Below are positions 33,569-43,073 of a stretch of DNA of 64,000 bases, piece by piece. A model generated the notes under the pieces. The model ran no database searches. It had not been told where the DNA came from and saw only the letters and a list, made by a program, of their open reading frames with translations. The position numbers and the translations under genes are program-made. Source of the stretch: Proteobacteria bacterium DTSAM18 (lineage in GTDB: Bacteria; Myxococcota_A; UBA796; GCA-2862545); the NCBI GenBank assembly GCA_028767165.1, contig JARACJ010000004.1, positions 1 through 64,000 on the forward strand, written 5' to 3'. Within the stretch, counting starts at the first letter, position 1, and each line of letters opens with the position of its first letter.

Positions 33569-34861
33569 TCAGCTGGGCTGGACGTTGAACCGCGTGATGT
33601 AGTCCGAGAACTCCTCGCGGATGGCGTCGGGGTCGATGCCGTAGCGGGAGCCGTCGTAGGCGTGCCTGCCCCGCTTGTCCTCGCGGTCGCGGTTGAGGTA
33701 GTGGTCGACCTTGTCGAAGAAGTCCGGCGGGTTGTCGAGGTCGAAGTGCTCGCAGATGCGGCGCACCATGCCGGTCTGGTCGTTGACGAGCTCGAGGAAG
33801 TCGACGTCGAAGAACTGCTCGGGGCGGCCGTGGGCGTCGCGTGCCGCCATGGCCCGCTGCACACCGGTGTGGAACCGGCTCGAGATGAGGCTGCCGAGCT
33901 CGGTGGGGTCGATGGAGCCGTAGATGACGCGGCGCGGCAGTGACATCAGCGAGCAGTAGGACGAGACGGAATCGACGGGGTCGCGGTGGGTCCAGATGAC
34001 GCAGGCATCCGGGAACACCTTGAGCAGCGGCTCGATGAACCACAGGTGCTCGGGACACTTGAGCAGCAGCTGCTCGGTGGGGTCCTGGTGCAGCAGCAGC
34101 TGAAGCCACTGCTTGTACTCACGGTAGGCCCACGTGATGTCGCTCTCGAGGATCCACTGACCGAACTCGGCGTAGCCGGTCTGCAGGTCGTAGTTGAGCT
34201 GCGCGAAGGTGTTGGAGAACAGGTACCAGCACTCTTCGAAGCTGTCGTAGTGGACCTTGTGGATGGCGTTGGCCTCGGGGGCCATCAGGTCCGACACGGT
34301 GAGGACGGCCTTCGCGGTGCGCTGGCGACGGGCACGATCCTTCTTGGGGTCGCCCTTGCCGGGCAGGGGGCTCACCAGCTCCCAGAAGCGCAGGCCCCGG
34401 CGTGCGGGGTTGAGGGCCAGCATGTTCTGGAGCACCGTGGTGCCCGTGCGGGGGAAGCCGAGGATGAAGATCGGCCGCTTGATCTGGATGTCGGCGATCT
34501 CGGGGTGCTCGGCGAGGGCCTTCTGCAGTCCGATGCGGTGGGCGATGGCCTTGACGAAGATCTGCCGGGCGAAGGTGCGGCCGATGTGGGTGAAGGGCAG
34601 GGCCTCGGCATTGCGCAGGAGCACGTCGTAGGGCTCCATCCACTCGTTGCCACCCCAGTCGGTGCCGCCGGCCTTGCGGACGGCGTCGTCGATGATGCCC
34701 TGCTTGTCGAGGTGGCCGATGGGAAGCCCGAGACCGTTCAACATCCCGAGGGTCTTGTCCACGGCGCGGACGTGGAGCGGGTAGGACAGGGACTTGACGG
34801 TGAGTTCGCGGGACAATCGACTTTCCAGAGGTGGCAGGCCTGTGGCGTGGATGGGGTTCAT
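33569..34861 (-). CDS. sulfotransferase family protein
   Basis: The 430-aa product has the 5'-phosphosulfate loop GFPRTGTTVLQNML (residues about 135-148) and the 3'-phosphate motif VIWTHRDPVDSVSSYCSL, marking a PAPS-dependent sulfotransferase of the Sulfotransfer_3 type; aryl or lipid acceptors are possible. An N-terminal region of about 120 residues precedes the core. ATG 34861 opens the homologous region; the ribosome site is weak. The frame open to 36097 upstream overlaps the kinase-like gene and is not coding. Confidence 0.88.
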   Translation of the reverse strand: MNPIHATGLPPLESRLSRELTVKSLSYPLHVRAVDKTLGMLNGLGLPIGHLDKQGIIDDAVRKAGGTDWGGNEWMEPYDVLLRNAEALPFTHIGRTFARQIFVKAIAHRIGLQKALAEHPEIADIQIKRPIFILGFPRTGTTVLQNMLALNPARRGLRFWELVSPLPGKGDPKKDRARRQRTAKAVLTVSDLMAPEANAIHKVHYDSFEECWYLFSNTFAQLNYDLQTGYAEFGQWILESDITWAYREYKQWLQLLLHQDPTEQLLLKCPEHLWFIEPLLKVFPDACVIWTHRDPVDSVSSYCSLMSLPRRVIYGSIDPTELGSLISSRFHTGVQRAMAARDAHGRPEQFFDVDFLELVNDQTGMVRRICEHFDLDNPPDFFDKVDHYLNRDREDKRGRHAYDGSRYGIDPDAIREEFSDYITRFNVQPS

Positions 34862-35004
34862 AACCGGCCGGAACCTGCCGGCATACGCGGACGGCCCCCT
34901 GCGGAAGAGGCCGGATGTGACGTCGGTCGACTTGTCGGGTAGCAGGCACCGAATGGGGGACATGGGGCTGGCGGGGAATTTCCCTCGACGTCCGTGGAAC
35001 GCCC

Positions 35005-35961
35005 TCAGGCGATGCCCCTGCGCAGGCTCGGAAGCAGGAAGCGAACGGTGGGTCCGGTCGTGACCGTGACGTCGCGGGCGGGGGCGAACAGGTCTCCGTC
35101 GAGCTGGAACGGGGCGGGCTCCGCGAGCTCGATCCGAAGCCGGCCGGCAGGCCGTTCCACGCTGCCGGGGCCGATGGCGCGAAGGGCCTGCCGGAACCGG
35201 AGGAGATCGCGCACCATGCTCGGCAGGTGGGCGGTGGAGACGTAGGCGTGCATCCGCCCGGGATGGCGCAGGGCCATCGAGAAGGGGCGGAACCGCAGGC
35301 CGGCATCGTCGCAGGTGCCCGCCCCCACGGCCAGTGTGGGGCCTTGGTGGATCAGGTGGCCATCCGCATGGACGGTGGCGTCGAGCCCCTCGAACATCTC
35401 GGGGTAGCGGGATCGGTCGAACAGGGCGGCGCCCGCGACCCGTGCGAGTGTGACGCCGGCGGTGAGCGGCGTGGGATCGTCGGCGCGGTAGTGCAGCACG
35501 AGGAACTGGGCGATGAGTCCCATGCCGAACAGGAACCCGTGTCGGTGGCCCTCGACGTGCAGGAGGCTGCGGGTGGCCTCGTGCAGCGACCGCTCTCCGG
35601 CCATGCCCTTCAAGGTGGCGGCGAGCTGACGCGTCGGGGACATGGGGTGGGTCATGCTGCGGACGATGGTGTTCATCGTGCCACCCTGCAAGGGCAGGAT
35701 GGGGGGCAGCGGTGCCCCGTTCCAGGCCGTGGCGAGTGCGTCGAGCGTGGCGGACAGCGTGCCGTCGCCGCCGAGGATCGCGACGGGCGCGTCCCACCGT
35801 GAGGATGCCAGCTCCTCCGCCAGCTGCCGAAGTTCCCCCAGGTTGCCCGGTTGCGCCAGGCGCAGGTCCGGCCCGCCGATGCGTCCGAGCTCGGAGATCA
35901 GGCCCGCCCGGCGACGGACCCGACGTGCATGGGGGTTGGCGATGAGGAGCAGTCGGGTCAC
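35005..35961 (-). CDS. diacylglycerol kinase catalytic-domain (lipid kinase) protein
   Basis: The 318-aa product has the DAGK/LCB5 nucleotide-binding motif LGGDGTLS (residues 63-70) near the family position, the first-strand motif LLIANPHA, and LQGGTMNTIVRS further on. YegS/BmrU-like enzymes phosphorylate lipids such as diacylglycerol. The gene starts with GTG 35961. It is divergent from the C26 amidotransferase (about 20 bp between starts) and shares direction with the sulfotransferase downstream. Confidence 0.88.
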   Translation of the reverse strand: MTRLLLIANPHARRVRRRAGLISELGRIGGPDLRLAQPGNLGELRQLAEELASSRWDAPVAILGGDGTLSATLDALATAWNGAPLPPILPLQGGTMNTIVRSMTHPMSPTRQLAATLKGMAGERSLHEATRSLLHVEGHRHGFLFGMGLIAQFLVLHYRADDPTPLTAGVTLARVAGAALFDRSRYPEMFEGLDATVHADGHLIHQGPTLAVGAGTCDDAGLRFRPFSMALRHPGRMHAYVSTAHLPSMVRDLLRFRQALRAIGPGSVERPAGRLRIELAEPAPFQLDGDLFAPARDVTVTTGPTVRFLLPSLRRGIA

Positions 35962-35982
35962 GGGTGTGTGCTAGGAAGGGAC

Positions 35983-36798
35983 ATGGTGATCGAATTGCGC
36001 GCGCAGTGGGCCCCGAGGGCCGGATGGACCGACGGACCGCTCCAGCGATGGAGCGAGAGCCGCTGGCAGGTGCCCCGCGGGCGCCTGTTCGAGGCACTTC
36101 GGCACGGGGCGGTGCGGGTTGTCGCCGACGTGCCCCGGCGCGGCCCCCGTATCGGCCTGACCATGGACCTGCACGACGATGTGGCCTGGATCAAGCACGT
36201 GTATGTCCAGGCCGTCTGGCGGGCAGGAGGCCACCCGGTGCTCCTTCCCCCCGGCCAGATGCCCACCGAGGCGCTGTGGCGGGATCTGCAGGGGCTCGTC
36301 GTCACCGGCGGGGCGGTCGACCTCGATCCCGCGCTGTACGGTCAGGCCCGTCAAGGGCGGCTCGACGCGATCGTGCCCGAGCGCAGCCTGTCCGAGATGG
36401 CCTGGACGGCCCACGCCCTGCAGTCCGGCCTTCCGCTGCTCGGGGTGTGCGGGGGCATGCAGGTGATCAACGTGGTCGCGGGGGGCACCCTGGTGCAGGA
36501 TCTGCCGGTGTGGCTCGGGCACGAGCAGCGTCACGACGCCCGGCGTCCAGGACACCCGGTGCGTGTGCTTTCACCCCTGTTTCCCTGGCTCCGACCGGTG
36601 GAGCAGATCAACAGCACGCACCATCAGGCGGTCGATCGACTCGGCGCCGGTCTCGTGGCTGCCGCCGTAGGGCCGGGTGACGTGCTCGAAGCGCTCGTGA
36701 TGCCCGGGCATCCGTTCCTGTGGGGCCTGCAGTGGCACCCCGAGCTCATTGGCGACGTCCGTCCCTACCGGGCCCTGCTCGCCGCCATCAGGCGGTGA
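35983..36798 (+). CDS. class I glutamine amidotransferase-like peptidase C26
   Basis: The 271-aa product has the catalytic nucleophile in LLGVCGGMQVIN (Cys156) and the His/Glu pair in GLQWHPE (His252, Glu254), as in PuuD-type gamma-glutamyl-GABA hydrolases. The first about 50 residues are an extra N-terminal segment. ATG 35983 follows GGAAGGG. Polyamine catabolism partners (puuABC) are absent, so the substrate is open. Its stop is 1 bp from that of the convergent lipoprotein gene. Confidence 0.88.
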   Translation: MVIELRAQWAPRAGWTDGPLQRWSESRWQVPRGRLFEALRHGAVRVVADVPRRGPRIGLTMDLHDDVAWIKHVYVQAVWRAGGHPVLLPPGQMPTEALWRDLQGLVVTGGAVDLDPALYGQARQGRLDAIVPERSLSEMAWTAHALQSGLPLLGVCGGMQVINVVAGGTLVQDLPVWLGHEQRHDARRPGHPVRVLSPLFPWLRPVEQINSTHHQAVDRLGAGLVAAAVGPGDVLEALVMPGHPFLWGLQWHPELIGDVRPYRALLAAIRR

Positions 36799-36799
36799 C

Positions 36800-37138
36800 T
36801 CAGGGAGCCTTCTCGTCGGGCTCCGGCAGCTCGGTGCCCAGCGGATCTTCGACCTTCGCGGGCATGAGCGTGATCGCCTTGGGGACATTGCCGAACACCC
36901 AGGCCATGAAGCCTCCGCTGACGTGGGTGAGATCGACCGTGAACGACTCCCGATCCTCGTCCGACACGGTGACGCTCTGGTCCTTCGCGGGCCAGCCGAC
37001 CTCCCTGTCGATCGGGCCGGTGGTCTGGGTGCCGTCCGCGAAGGTCAGCGTGGAGCCCGGCGGAGAGGAGTTGACCGTGATGGTGTAGGCGCAGCCCGTG
37101 GCCATCAGTGCCACGGTGGCCAGCAGCGGTGTACGCAT
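36800..37138 (-). CDS. small PEGA-like lipoprotein
   Basis: The signal MRTPLLATVALMATGC predicts a lipidated Cys16. The remaining domain (YTITVNSSPPGSTLTFADG, TTGPIDREVGWPAKDQSVTV) looks like a PEGA domain, a beta fold common in myxobacterial surface proteins. 112 aa. GGAGG lies 4 nt before the ATG at 37138. Role unknown. Confidence 0.75.
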   Translation of the reverse strand: MRTPLLATVALMATGCAYTITVNSSPPGSTLTFADGTQTTGPIDREVGWPAKDQSVTVSDEDRESFTVDLTHVSGGFMAWVFGNVPKAITLMPAKVEDPLGTELPEPDEKAP

Positions 37139-37201
37139 GGAGCCTCCGCCTGCTGTATCGGTCGCCGTGCCGGGGTCCTGCATGGGCGGGCCAAGAACGA
37201 A

Positions 37202-37235
37202 GGCGCCCGGCCCTCCGTGGGGAGGACCGGGCGCC
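37202..37235 (-). terminator. terminator after ssb
   Basis: GGCGCCCGG and CCGGGCGCC pair across a GC-rich loop, with a T-rich tail (TTCGTTCTT) on the minus strand. It lies 19 bp beyond the ssb stop. Confidence 0.75.
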
Positions 37236-37253
37236 GTGTGCGTTCCGTGGGGA

Positions 37254-37790
37254 TCAGAACGGGATGTCGTCGTCGAAACCGCCGCCGCCGTCGCCCTGGT
37301 CGCCGCCGCCGCCGTAGCCGCCGCCGCCGCCGCCCTGGTTGCCGCCGCCGTAGCCGCCGCCACCCTGGTTGCCGCCGCCGTAGCCACCGCCGCCACCGCC
37401 GCCGTAGCCGCCGCCGCCGCCGCCGCCGCCGTAGCCGCCGCCGCCGCCCTGACCGCATTCACCACGGCCACCGATGAAGCGGAGGTTGTCGATGATGACC
37501 TCGGTGGACCAGCGATCGCGGCCGTCCTTGTCTTGCCACTTGCGGGTGCTCAGCTTGCCCTCGATGTAGACCTGACGGCCCTTGGAGAGGAAGCGGCCGG
37601 CGGTCTCGGCCGTGCGACCGAAGGCCACGCAGCGGTGCCACTCGGTGTGGTCGCCCCAGGTGCCGTCTGCCTGCTTGCGACGCTCGGTGGTGGCGATGTT
37701 GAGGGTAGCGACCTGGCTGCCGCTCTGGGTCTGACGCACCTCGGGATCGCGCCCGAGGTTGCCGATGAGGATGACTTTGTTGACGGTCAT
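37254..37790 (-). CDS. ssb: single-stranded DNA-binding protein
   Basis: SSB coats single-stranded DNA in replication, repair and recombination. Residues 1-105 form the OB fold ([42 protein letters not shown] split across strands). A Gly/Tyr-rich linker of about 60 residues made of GGYGGG-type repeats follows, then the acidic tip DDDIPF that docks partner proteins. 178 aa. GGAGG precedes the ATG. The linker is encoded by GCC-rich repeats and may be length-variable between strains. Confidence 0.97.
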   Translation of the reverse strand: MTVNKVILIGNLGRDPEVRQTQSGSQVATLNIATTERRKQADGTWGDHTEWHRCVAFGRTAETAGRFLSKGRQVYIEGKLSTRKWQDKDGRDRWSTEVIIDNLRFIGGRGECGQGGGGGYGGGGGGGGYGGGGGGGYGGGNQGGGGYGGGNQGGGGGGYGGGGDQGDGGGGFDDDIPF

Positions 37791-37906
37791 GATGCCTCCC
37801 TTTTGGCTCCGGCCGTTTCTAACGCCATCTCCTGTGGTTGCCGCGGCCTGGTTGGGCTACCGTGGCGATGCTTCCGCTGAGGAAGCCCGACGGAAGGAGC
37901 GATGGC

Positions 37907-38104
37907 ATGCAACGCCCTTGTCCCACTTGTGAGAGGGAATGTACACAGGACCGGTCAAACCCCGACCGCCCCTTCTGCTCGGAGCGGTGCCGCATGGTCG
38001 ATCTTGGCCGGTGGCTGGACGAGTCCTATGTGATCCCGGGCCCTGCGACCTCCGTTCCGGAGGCGGGGCGTCCGATGGACTGGCCCGACATCGCCGGGGC
38101 CTGA
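37907..38104 (+). CDS. yacG: DNA gyrase inhibitor YacG (zinc-binding)
   Basis: The 65-aa product has the YacG zinc finger CPTC...FCSERCRMVDLGRWL. E. coli YacG binds GyrB and inhibits gyrase. The tail (EAGRPMDWPDIAGA) is variable in the family. ATG 37907 follows AAGGAG with 7-nt spacing. It is not linked to coaE or pilD as in E. coli, but sits between ssb and add. Confidence 0.9.
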   Translation: MQRPCPTCERECTQDRSNPDRPFCSERCRMVDLGRWLDESYVIPGPATSVPEAGRPMDWPDIAGA

Positions 38105-38109
38105 GGGCC

Positions 38110-39351
38110 TCACGACACGGTCTGGCGCCCTGATCGGATGATGCCGTGGGTGGCGGCGATCTGGTCGTAGTAGTCGATCACCTGACGCACGTACGCGCGC
38201 TTCTCCAGGTACGAACCGGCGAAGAAGCTGCGCTTGAAGCCGTGCAGCACCATGTTGCGCAGCTCGGACGGAGACACCGGGATGGCGGAGGTGATCTTCG
38301 CCAGCTCGTCCGTGCAGGTGGTGCCGCTGACGAGGCGGTTGTCGGTGCAGACAGACACGCTCAGCCGCTCCTGCAGCATCCGGGCGAGCGGGTGATCCTC
38401 CACCCGCCGAAGCTGCGGCATGGTCTGCATGTTGGACGTGACGCAGACCTCGAGCACGATGCGGCGGTCGGCGATGTACTCGGTGAGCTGCTTGACGTAG
38501 CGGCCCGGGTCCTCGTGCTTGTTGACCTCTTCTGCGTGGAACAGCCGGGTGCCGTGTCCGATGCGGTCGGCGTTGAGCTTGGTGATGGCCTGGAAGATGG
38601 ACTCGGGGCCGTAGGCCTCGCCGGCGTGGACCGTCTTCTTCAGGAAGTTCTGGTGGGCGTAGCGGTAGGCGGCCTTGTGGTCGGAGGCGGGGTGACCGGC
38701 CTCGGCGCCAGCGAGGTCGAAGCCCACCACCGGGATGCCCAGGCGATCCCGGATGTCGACGACCTGCTGGGCCAGCGACAGCGAGGCGATGCCGTAGACC
38801 TCCTTGGCCTCGAAGCCGGGGAGCACACGGAGGATGTCGGCGAAGTAGGGTCCGAAGCCCTTGGTGAACATGCGCATCGCGCATGCGATGAGGCCGTAGC
38901 GGAAGGGAGGCACCTTGCCCGCCTTCACGTCGGGGGTGGCCTCGTGCTCTGCCCGGGCGCGGTCGAGACCCTTGTCGATGGCGATGAACACCTGGTCCAT
39001 GGACAGGTTGGGACGCACGTGCAGCTGGGGCGCGAAGCGGACCTCCAGGTACAGCGTGCCCTCGGCGATGCAGTCACGGGCGAGCTCGTAGGACACCCGC
39101 TCGAGGGCCTCTTCGTCCGTGAGGACGCCGCAGGTGTACATGAAGCCGTGCAGGTAGTCCGGAAGGTCGCGGTATTGGGGCTTGAACACCAGCTCGCGAA
39201 GGCCCTCCTCGGTGTAGGAGGGCAGGTGCACGCCGCGGTCCTGGGCGAGCTCGATCAGGGTGCCCAGACGAAGGGATCCGTCGAGGTGGCAGTGCAGGTC
39301 GGACTTGGGGAGCGCGGCCAGCAGCTCGCGGGCGTAAGAGGCGTCTGTCAT
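38110..39351 (-). CDS. add: adenosine deaminase
   Basis: It hydrolyses adenosine to inosine. The metal-binding motif SDLHCHLDGSLR (residues 17-28), HAGEAYGPESI with the catalytic Glu, RIGHGTRLF, and the late motif SVCTDNRLVSGT are all present, although the last is TDNR rather than the usual TDDP. At 413 aa it is a little longer than typical. GGAGGG lies 7 nt before the ATG. Adenine or N6-substituted substrates are possible for this subfamily. Confidence 0.93.
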   Translation of the reverse strand: MTDASYARELLAALPKSDLHCHLDGSLRLGTLIELAQDRGVHLPSYTEEGLRELVFKPQYRDLPDYLHGFMYTCGVLTDEEALERVSYELARDCIAEGTLYLEVRFAPQLHVRPNLSMDQVFIAIDKGLDRARAEHEATPDVKAGKVPPFRYGLIACAMRMFTKGFGPYFADILRVLPGFEAKEVYGIASLSLAQQVVDIRDRLGIPVVGFDLAGAEAGHPASDHKAAYRYAHQNFLKKTVHAGEAYGPESIFQAITKLNADRIGHGTRLFHAEEVNKHEDPGRYVKQLTEYIADRRIVLEVCVTSNMQTMPQLRRVEDHPLARMLQERLSVSVCTDNRLVSGTTCTDELAKITSAIPVSPSELRNMVLHGFKRSFFAGSYLEKRAYVRQVIDYYDQIAATHGIIRSGRQTVS

Positions 39352-39567
39352 GCGGTTACCCTCCTTGGTCGCACGCCCACAGGATCCATCGGTCCTGTGA
39401 GAAAGGTGTTCTGAACAGGGTACACCAAGGGGGCGTGTGGGTCACGGGATGCGGTCGGTGTGTGGCCTCCGCACAAACACCTCGTCCTGACTTGAAAAGG
39501 TCTGAAGGTCTGGCTAGGCGACGCGAGAATCGAACGTGAGCTGGATGCGCGACGGCCGGGTACCGTC

Positions 39568-39930
39568 GTGTCGCAATGGGAGTATGCCGTGGAGTTGCCT
39601 GAGTCCCTTCGAGAGACGCTCGTCAATTCGCTCGAGGATTTCCTGGAACGACTGTCCGATGAGCCGGATGCCGAGCTGGTGGCATCCCAGATCATCGAAC
39701 TGCTCGAGGAGTACGCCGACGAGAACGGCATCGACGACATCGCGGTGGAGCTCGAGGAGTCCGGCGCACTCGACGAGCCCCTCATCGACGCCCTGGCGGG
39801 CGAGATGTCCGGCAACTCCGAATTCGAGTACACCGAAGAGGAGTGCGTCAGCCTGCTCGAGAGCATGTGCGAGATCGAGTGGGTGGAAGACGAAGACGAA
39901 GACGAAGACCTCGACGAAGAGGACTTCTGA
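39568..39930 (+). CDS. small highly acidic protein
   Basis: No family recognised. The 120-aa product from GTG 39568 is dominated by Glu and Asp (SLEDFLERLSDEPDAE, LLEEYADENGID) and ends in a pure acidic tail (EDEDEDEDLDEEDF), suggesting a helical acidic protein such as a DNA mimic or chaperone. It lies 311 bp upstream of the SNF2 gene in the same direction, so a link is possible. The ribosome site is weak; coding is supported by third-position GC preference. Confidence 0.6.
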   Translation: MSQWEYAVELPESLRETLVNSLEDFLERLSDEPDAELVASQIIELLEEYADENGIDDIAVELEESGALDEPLIDALAGEMSGNSEFEYTEEECVSLLESMCEIEWVEDEDEDEDLDEEDF

Positions 39931-40241
39931 GACAGTCCCCCGGCTGGTCCTCCCTCACGGTGGCCGGCTCACGGGGGAGGACGCGCCGTTCCTGCACCGT
40001 CGGAGCGGCTCTTCCGGCCCAGGCCCGATCTGGCCAGGTGACCGACGACGGCAATCCAGTCCTGCATGCCACGAAGGTACATGCAGTGGATTCCGGCGCT
40101 CGGTCCTTTTCTTCGATGAGCCCCGATGGGACGCGTAGCCGTACCGGATGACGGTTGCAGCGCTCCGGCGTGTGCAGTCCTCTTGCGTCGTCGGGCCGGC
40201 TTTCGTTAGAGTCTGTGTCCGTGTGCATCGTGGAGACAGGC
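39931..40241 (+). promoter_or_regulatory. gene-free leader of the SNF2 gene with candidate promoter
   Basis: No gene seen in 311 bp. A candidate promoter TTGCGT (40183-40188), 17-nt spacer, TTAGAG (40206-40211) lies 30 bp before the SNF2 ATG. Inverted repeats CCTGCATG/CATGCAG (about 40060-40090) are also present, of unknown use. Confidence 0.3.
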
Positions 40242-43073
40242 ATGGGGAGGCTTCAAGCCACGTGGATCGATGAGGATCGGCTGTTCTTCTGGGCCCAGGG
40301 GGGCTCGGTGGACGACGTCATCTCAGAGGAGATCCCCGAGCTGCGTCCGCTGCTGGACTCCCCGGACAACGTGGCCCTGGTGGTGCCTGGTCCCGTGAGC
40401 CGCCGCAAGAAGGTGCGGGGCTACGCCGTGGGTGTGGGTCAGGTGTCCTCCTTGCTCCACGGTCTCCGCGACGACGAGTACCTGTCGGACTCCATCCGGT
40501 GCTGGTCCGTGGCCACGCGACTTGCAGTGGAGATTGCATCCCGGCAACAGGTGGTACCACGGGTGCGTCTCGGTCACGCCCGCTGGGGCGCGCTGCTGAG
40601 CCGCAGTGCCGATCAGATGCGCTTCCACGATCTGGTGCATGCCCTGCCCCTTTCGAGCCGACTGGCACCTACCCGGGATCGCGGGGCGCTCCGCTTGCAT
40701 ACCGCTGACAAGGTCCTGCGTGGATTCATCGATGCCGTGCTGGATTCCCTGTACCGGCGCAAGGTCTACCCGGGTCCCTCCCGTGGCTGGACCCTCGAGC
40801 TCGCCGACTCCCTGCGAGGAGAGTCGTCGGTGTTCCGGCCCACCGAGGCACGGTTCCACGGCATCCCCGACAAGCTCAAGCGCTGGGCCGACTCGGGAGC
40901 CGGCGGGAGCCTGCGGGTGGGCATGACCCTGGAACTCCCGGACGACGGGTCCGATCGGTTCCGCCTGTGCTTCTTCGTGTGCCCCTACGACGACCCCTCG
41001 TCGCGGGCTCCGATCGACGCCGCCTGGTCTTCGGGCACCCACGTCACCCTCGGCGATCGTGACTTCCCCCATCCCGCCTACCGGGTGCTGCAGGGGCTGG
41101 CGAGGGCCAAGCGCATCTTCGAGCCCATCGGCGAAGCCCTCAAGGGGCGTCGGCCCAGGGATCTCACCTGGGGGCCCGAGAAGGTCTGGCGCTTCATCGC
41201 ACAGGGCGCGCAGCCCCTGCTCGACGCCGGCTTCGAGGTGGAGCTGCCCGAGTCCTTCCGCCAGGCCGGCTCCCGCCGCATCCGGGCACGCATGTGCATC
41301 GAGACAGCGCCCGGCGTCGATCTCAACCTCACCGAGATGCTCAGCTACCGCTGGGAGGTCGTCCTCGGCGAGCACGTGCTCACCGGCGACGAGTTCGCCG
41401 ACCTGTTGGGCAGGCGCAAGCCGATCGTGCGCTGGAACGGCGAGTGGGTCCTCCTCGATCCCGCCGAGCTCGCCCGGCTCCCGGACGACATGCTCACCAG
41501 CGGCAAGCTGTCCGGCACCGCTGCCCTGCGGGCCGTCCTCACCGGTCAACACGAAGGCGTGCCCGTGGTGGCCGACGACCGTCTCGGCATGGTGATCGAG
41601 GCGCTGCGGGAGCCACCTGACACCGAGCCGCCGGACGGTCTCGAGGCCACCCTGCGCCCCTACCAGCGCGACGGCTTCTCCTGGCTCACCACCCTGGGCA
41701 ACCTCGGTCTCGGTGCCTGCCTGGCCGACGACATGGGCCTGGGCAAGACGGTCCAGGTCATCGGGCACCTGCTCAGGCGCCATCGCCGCAGCCCCGGCAG
41801 CTCGAGCCTCGTGGTCTGTCCCACGTCCTTGCTCGGCAACTGGACCCACGAGCTCAACCGGTTCGCCCCGGAGCTCAGCGTCACCCGCTACCACGGCAAC
41901 ACCCGGTCGGTGGAGGCGTGTCTCGAGGGCGACATCGTGCTCACGACCTACGGGCTGCTCTCTCGCGACATCGAGCTGCTCGAGCAGGTCAAGTGGGAGA
42001 CCGCCGTCCTCGACGAGGCGCAGGCCATCAAGAACCCCGACTCCCAACGGGCCAAGGCGGCGTCCCGCCTGCAGGCCCGTCACAAGGTGGCGATGTCGGG
42101 CACCCCGGTCGAGAACCGCCTCGAGGAGCTGTGGTCGCTGATGCACTTCCTGCTTCCGGGCCTGCTCGCCGATCGCGCGCACTTCCGGCGCACCGTGGCC
42201 ATCCCGGTGGAGCGCTTCGACGATCAGGAGGTCGCCCAGCGACTGCGTCTCGGCGTCTCCCCCTTCATGCTCCGCCGTGTGAAGACCGATCCGGACATCA
42301 TCAGCGACCTTCCCGACAAGGTGGAACGCAAGGACTTCTGCAGCCTGTCGCCGGAGCAGGCCTCCCTGTACCGCTCGGTCACCGAGGAGGCCCTGGCGGT
42401 CATCCAGGAGTCCGAGGCGATGGAGCGTCGCGGTCGCGTGCTGGCGATGCTCACGGCGCTCAAGCAGATCTGCAACCACCCCGCCCACTACCTCAAGGAG
42501 GAGGGCAGCTCCCTGGCGCAGCGTTCCGGCAAGTTCGACCGCACCACGGAGGTCATCCGGGCCGTCGTGGAGTGCGATGAGAAGGTCATCCTCTTCACGC
42601 AGTACAAGGAGATGGGCGTCCGGCTGGCAGGGCACCTCGCGTCGGTGATCGGTCAGGACGTGCCGTTCCTGCATGGTGGCGTCCCGACGCACCAGCGCGA
42701 CGAGATGGTCCGGCGCTTCCAGGAGGTGGATGGTGACGCCCAGGTCCTCATCATCTCGCTGCGGGCGGGCGGAACGGGCCTGAACCTCACCCGGGCCACC
42801 CACGTCATCCACTACGACCGCTGGTGGAACCCGGCGGTGGAGGACCAGGCCACGGATCGCGCCTACCGCATCGGCCAGCACCGCAACGTGCAGGTGCACA
42901 AGCTCATCTGCAAGGGCACGCTCGAGGAACGGATCGACAGGCTCCTGGAAGACAAGCGCTCGCTCGCCGAGTCCGTGGTCGGATCCGGGGAGCGGCTGGT
43001 GGCAGAGCTCGACGACGCGGCGCTCCGTGCGCTCGTGTCGCTGGGCGACGAGTTCATCCTGGAGGACGAATGA
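40242..43073 (+). CDS. SNF2/SWI2-family helicase-like ATPase
   Basis: An ATP-driven DNA translocase that could remodel protein-DNA or polymerase complexes. The 943-aa product has a roughly 480-residue N-terminal region typical of the bacterial SNF2-associated type, then helicase motifs: DDMGLGKT (about 495-502), LDEAQAIKNP (about 588-597), MSGTPVENRLEELWSL, and the C-terminal RAGGTGLNLTRATHVIHYD and ATDRAYRIGQ. ATG 40242 has GGAGACAGG upstream. Its stop overlaps the ATG of the SWIM gene (ATGA), so the two are co-translated, a pairing seen elsewhere in bacteria. Function may be transcription-linked, repair or defence. Confidence 0.92.
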   Translation: MGRLQATWIDEDRLFFWAQGGSVDDVISEEIPELRPLLDSPDNVALVVPGPVSRRKKVRGYAVGVGQVSSLLHGLRDDEYLSDSIRCWSVATRLAVEIASRQQVVPRVRLGHARWGALLSRSADQMRFHDLVHALPLSSRLAPTRDRGALRLHTADKVLRGFIDAVLDSLYRRKVYPGPSRGWTLELADSLRGESSVFRPTEARFHGIPDKLKRWADSGAGGSLRVGMTLELPDDGSDRFRLCFFVCPYDDPSSRAPIDAAWSSGTHVTLGDRDFPHPAYRVLQGLARAKRIFEPIGEALKGRRPRDLTWGPEKVWRFIAQGAQPLLDAGFEVELPESFRQAGSRRIRARMCIETAPGVDLNLTEMLSYRWEVVLGEHVLTGDEFADLLGRRKPIVRWNGEWVLLDPAELARLPDDMLTSGKLSGTAALRAVLTGQHEGVPVVADDRLGMVIEALREPPDTEPPDGLEATLRPYQRDGFSWLTTLGNLGLGACLADDMGLGKTVQVIGHLLRRHRRSPGSSSLVVCPTSLLGNWTHELNRFAPELSVTRYHGNTRSVEACLEGDIVLTTYGLLSRDIELLEQVKWETAVLDEAQAIKNPDSQRAKAASRLQARHKVAMSGTPVENRLEELWSLMHFLLPGLLADRAHFRRTVAIPVERFDDQEVAQRLRLGVSPFMLRRVKTDPDIISDLPDKVERKDFCSLSPEQASLYRSVTEEALAVIQESEAMERRGRVLAMLTALKQICNHPAHYLKEEGSSLAQRSGKFDRTTEVIRAVVECDEKVILFTQYKEMGVRLAGHLASVIGQDVPFLHGGVPTHQRDEMVRRFQEVDGDAQVLIISLRAGGTGLNLTRATHVIHYDRWWNPAVEDQATDRAYRIGQHRNVQVHKLICKGTLEERIDRLLEDKRSLAESVVGSGERLVAELDDAALRALVSLGDEFILEDE

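Noticed and set aside
34862-36097. N-terminal extension of the sulfotransferase frame
   Set aside because: Overlaps the diacylglycerol-kinase-like gene in another frame and is low-complexity.
37254-37480. CRISPR- or satellite-like repeat in ssb
   Set aside because: The GCC-rich repeats simply encode the Gly/Tyr linker of SSB.
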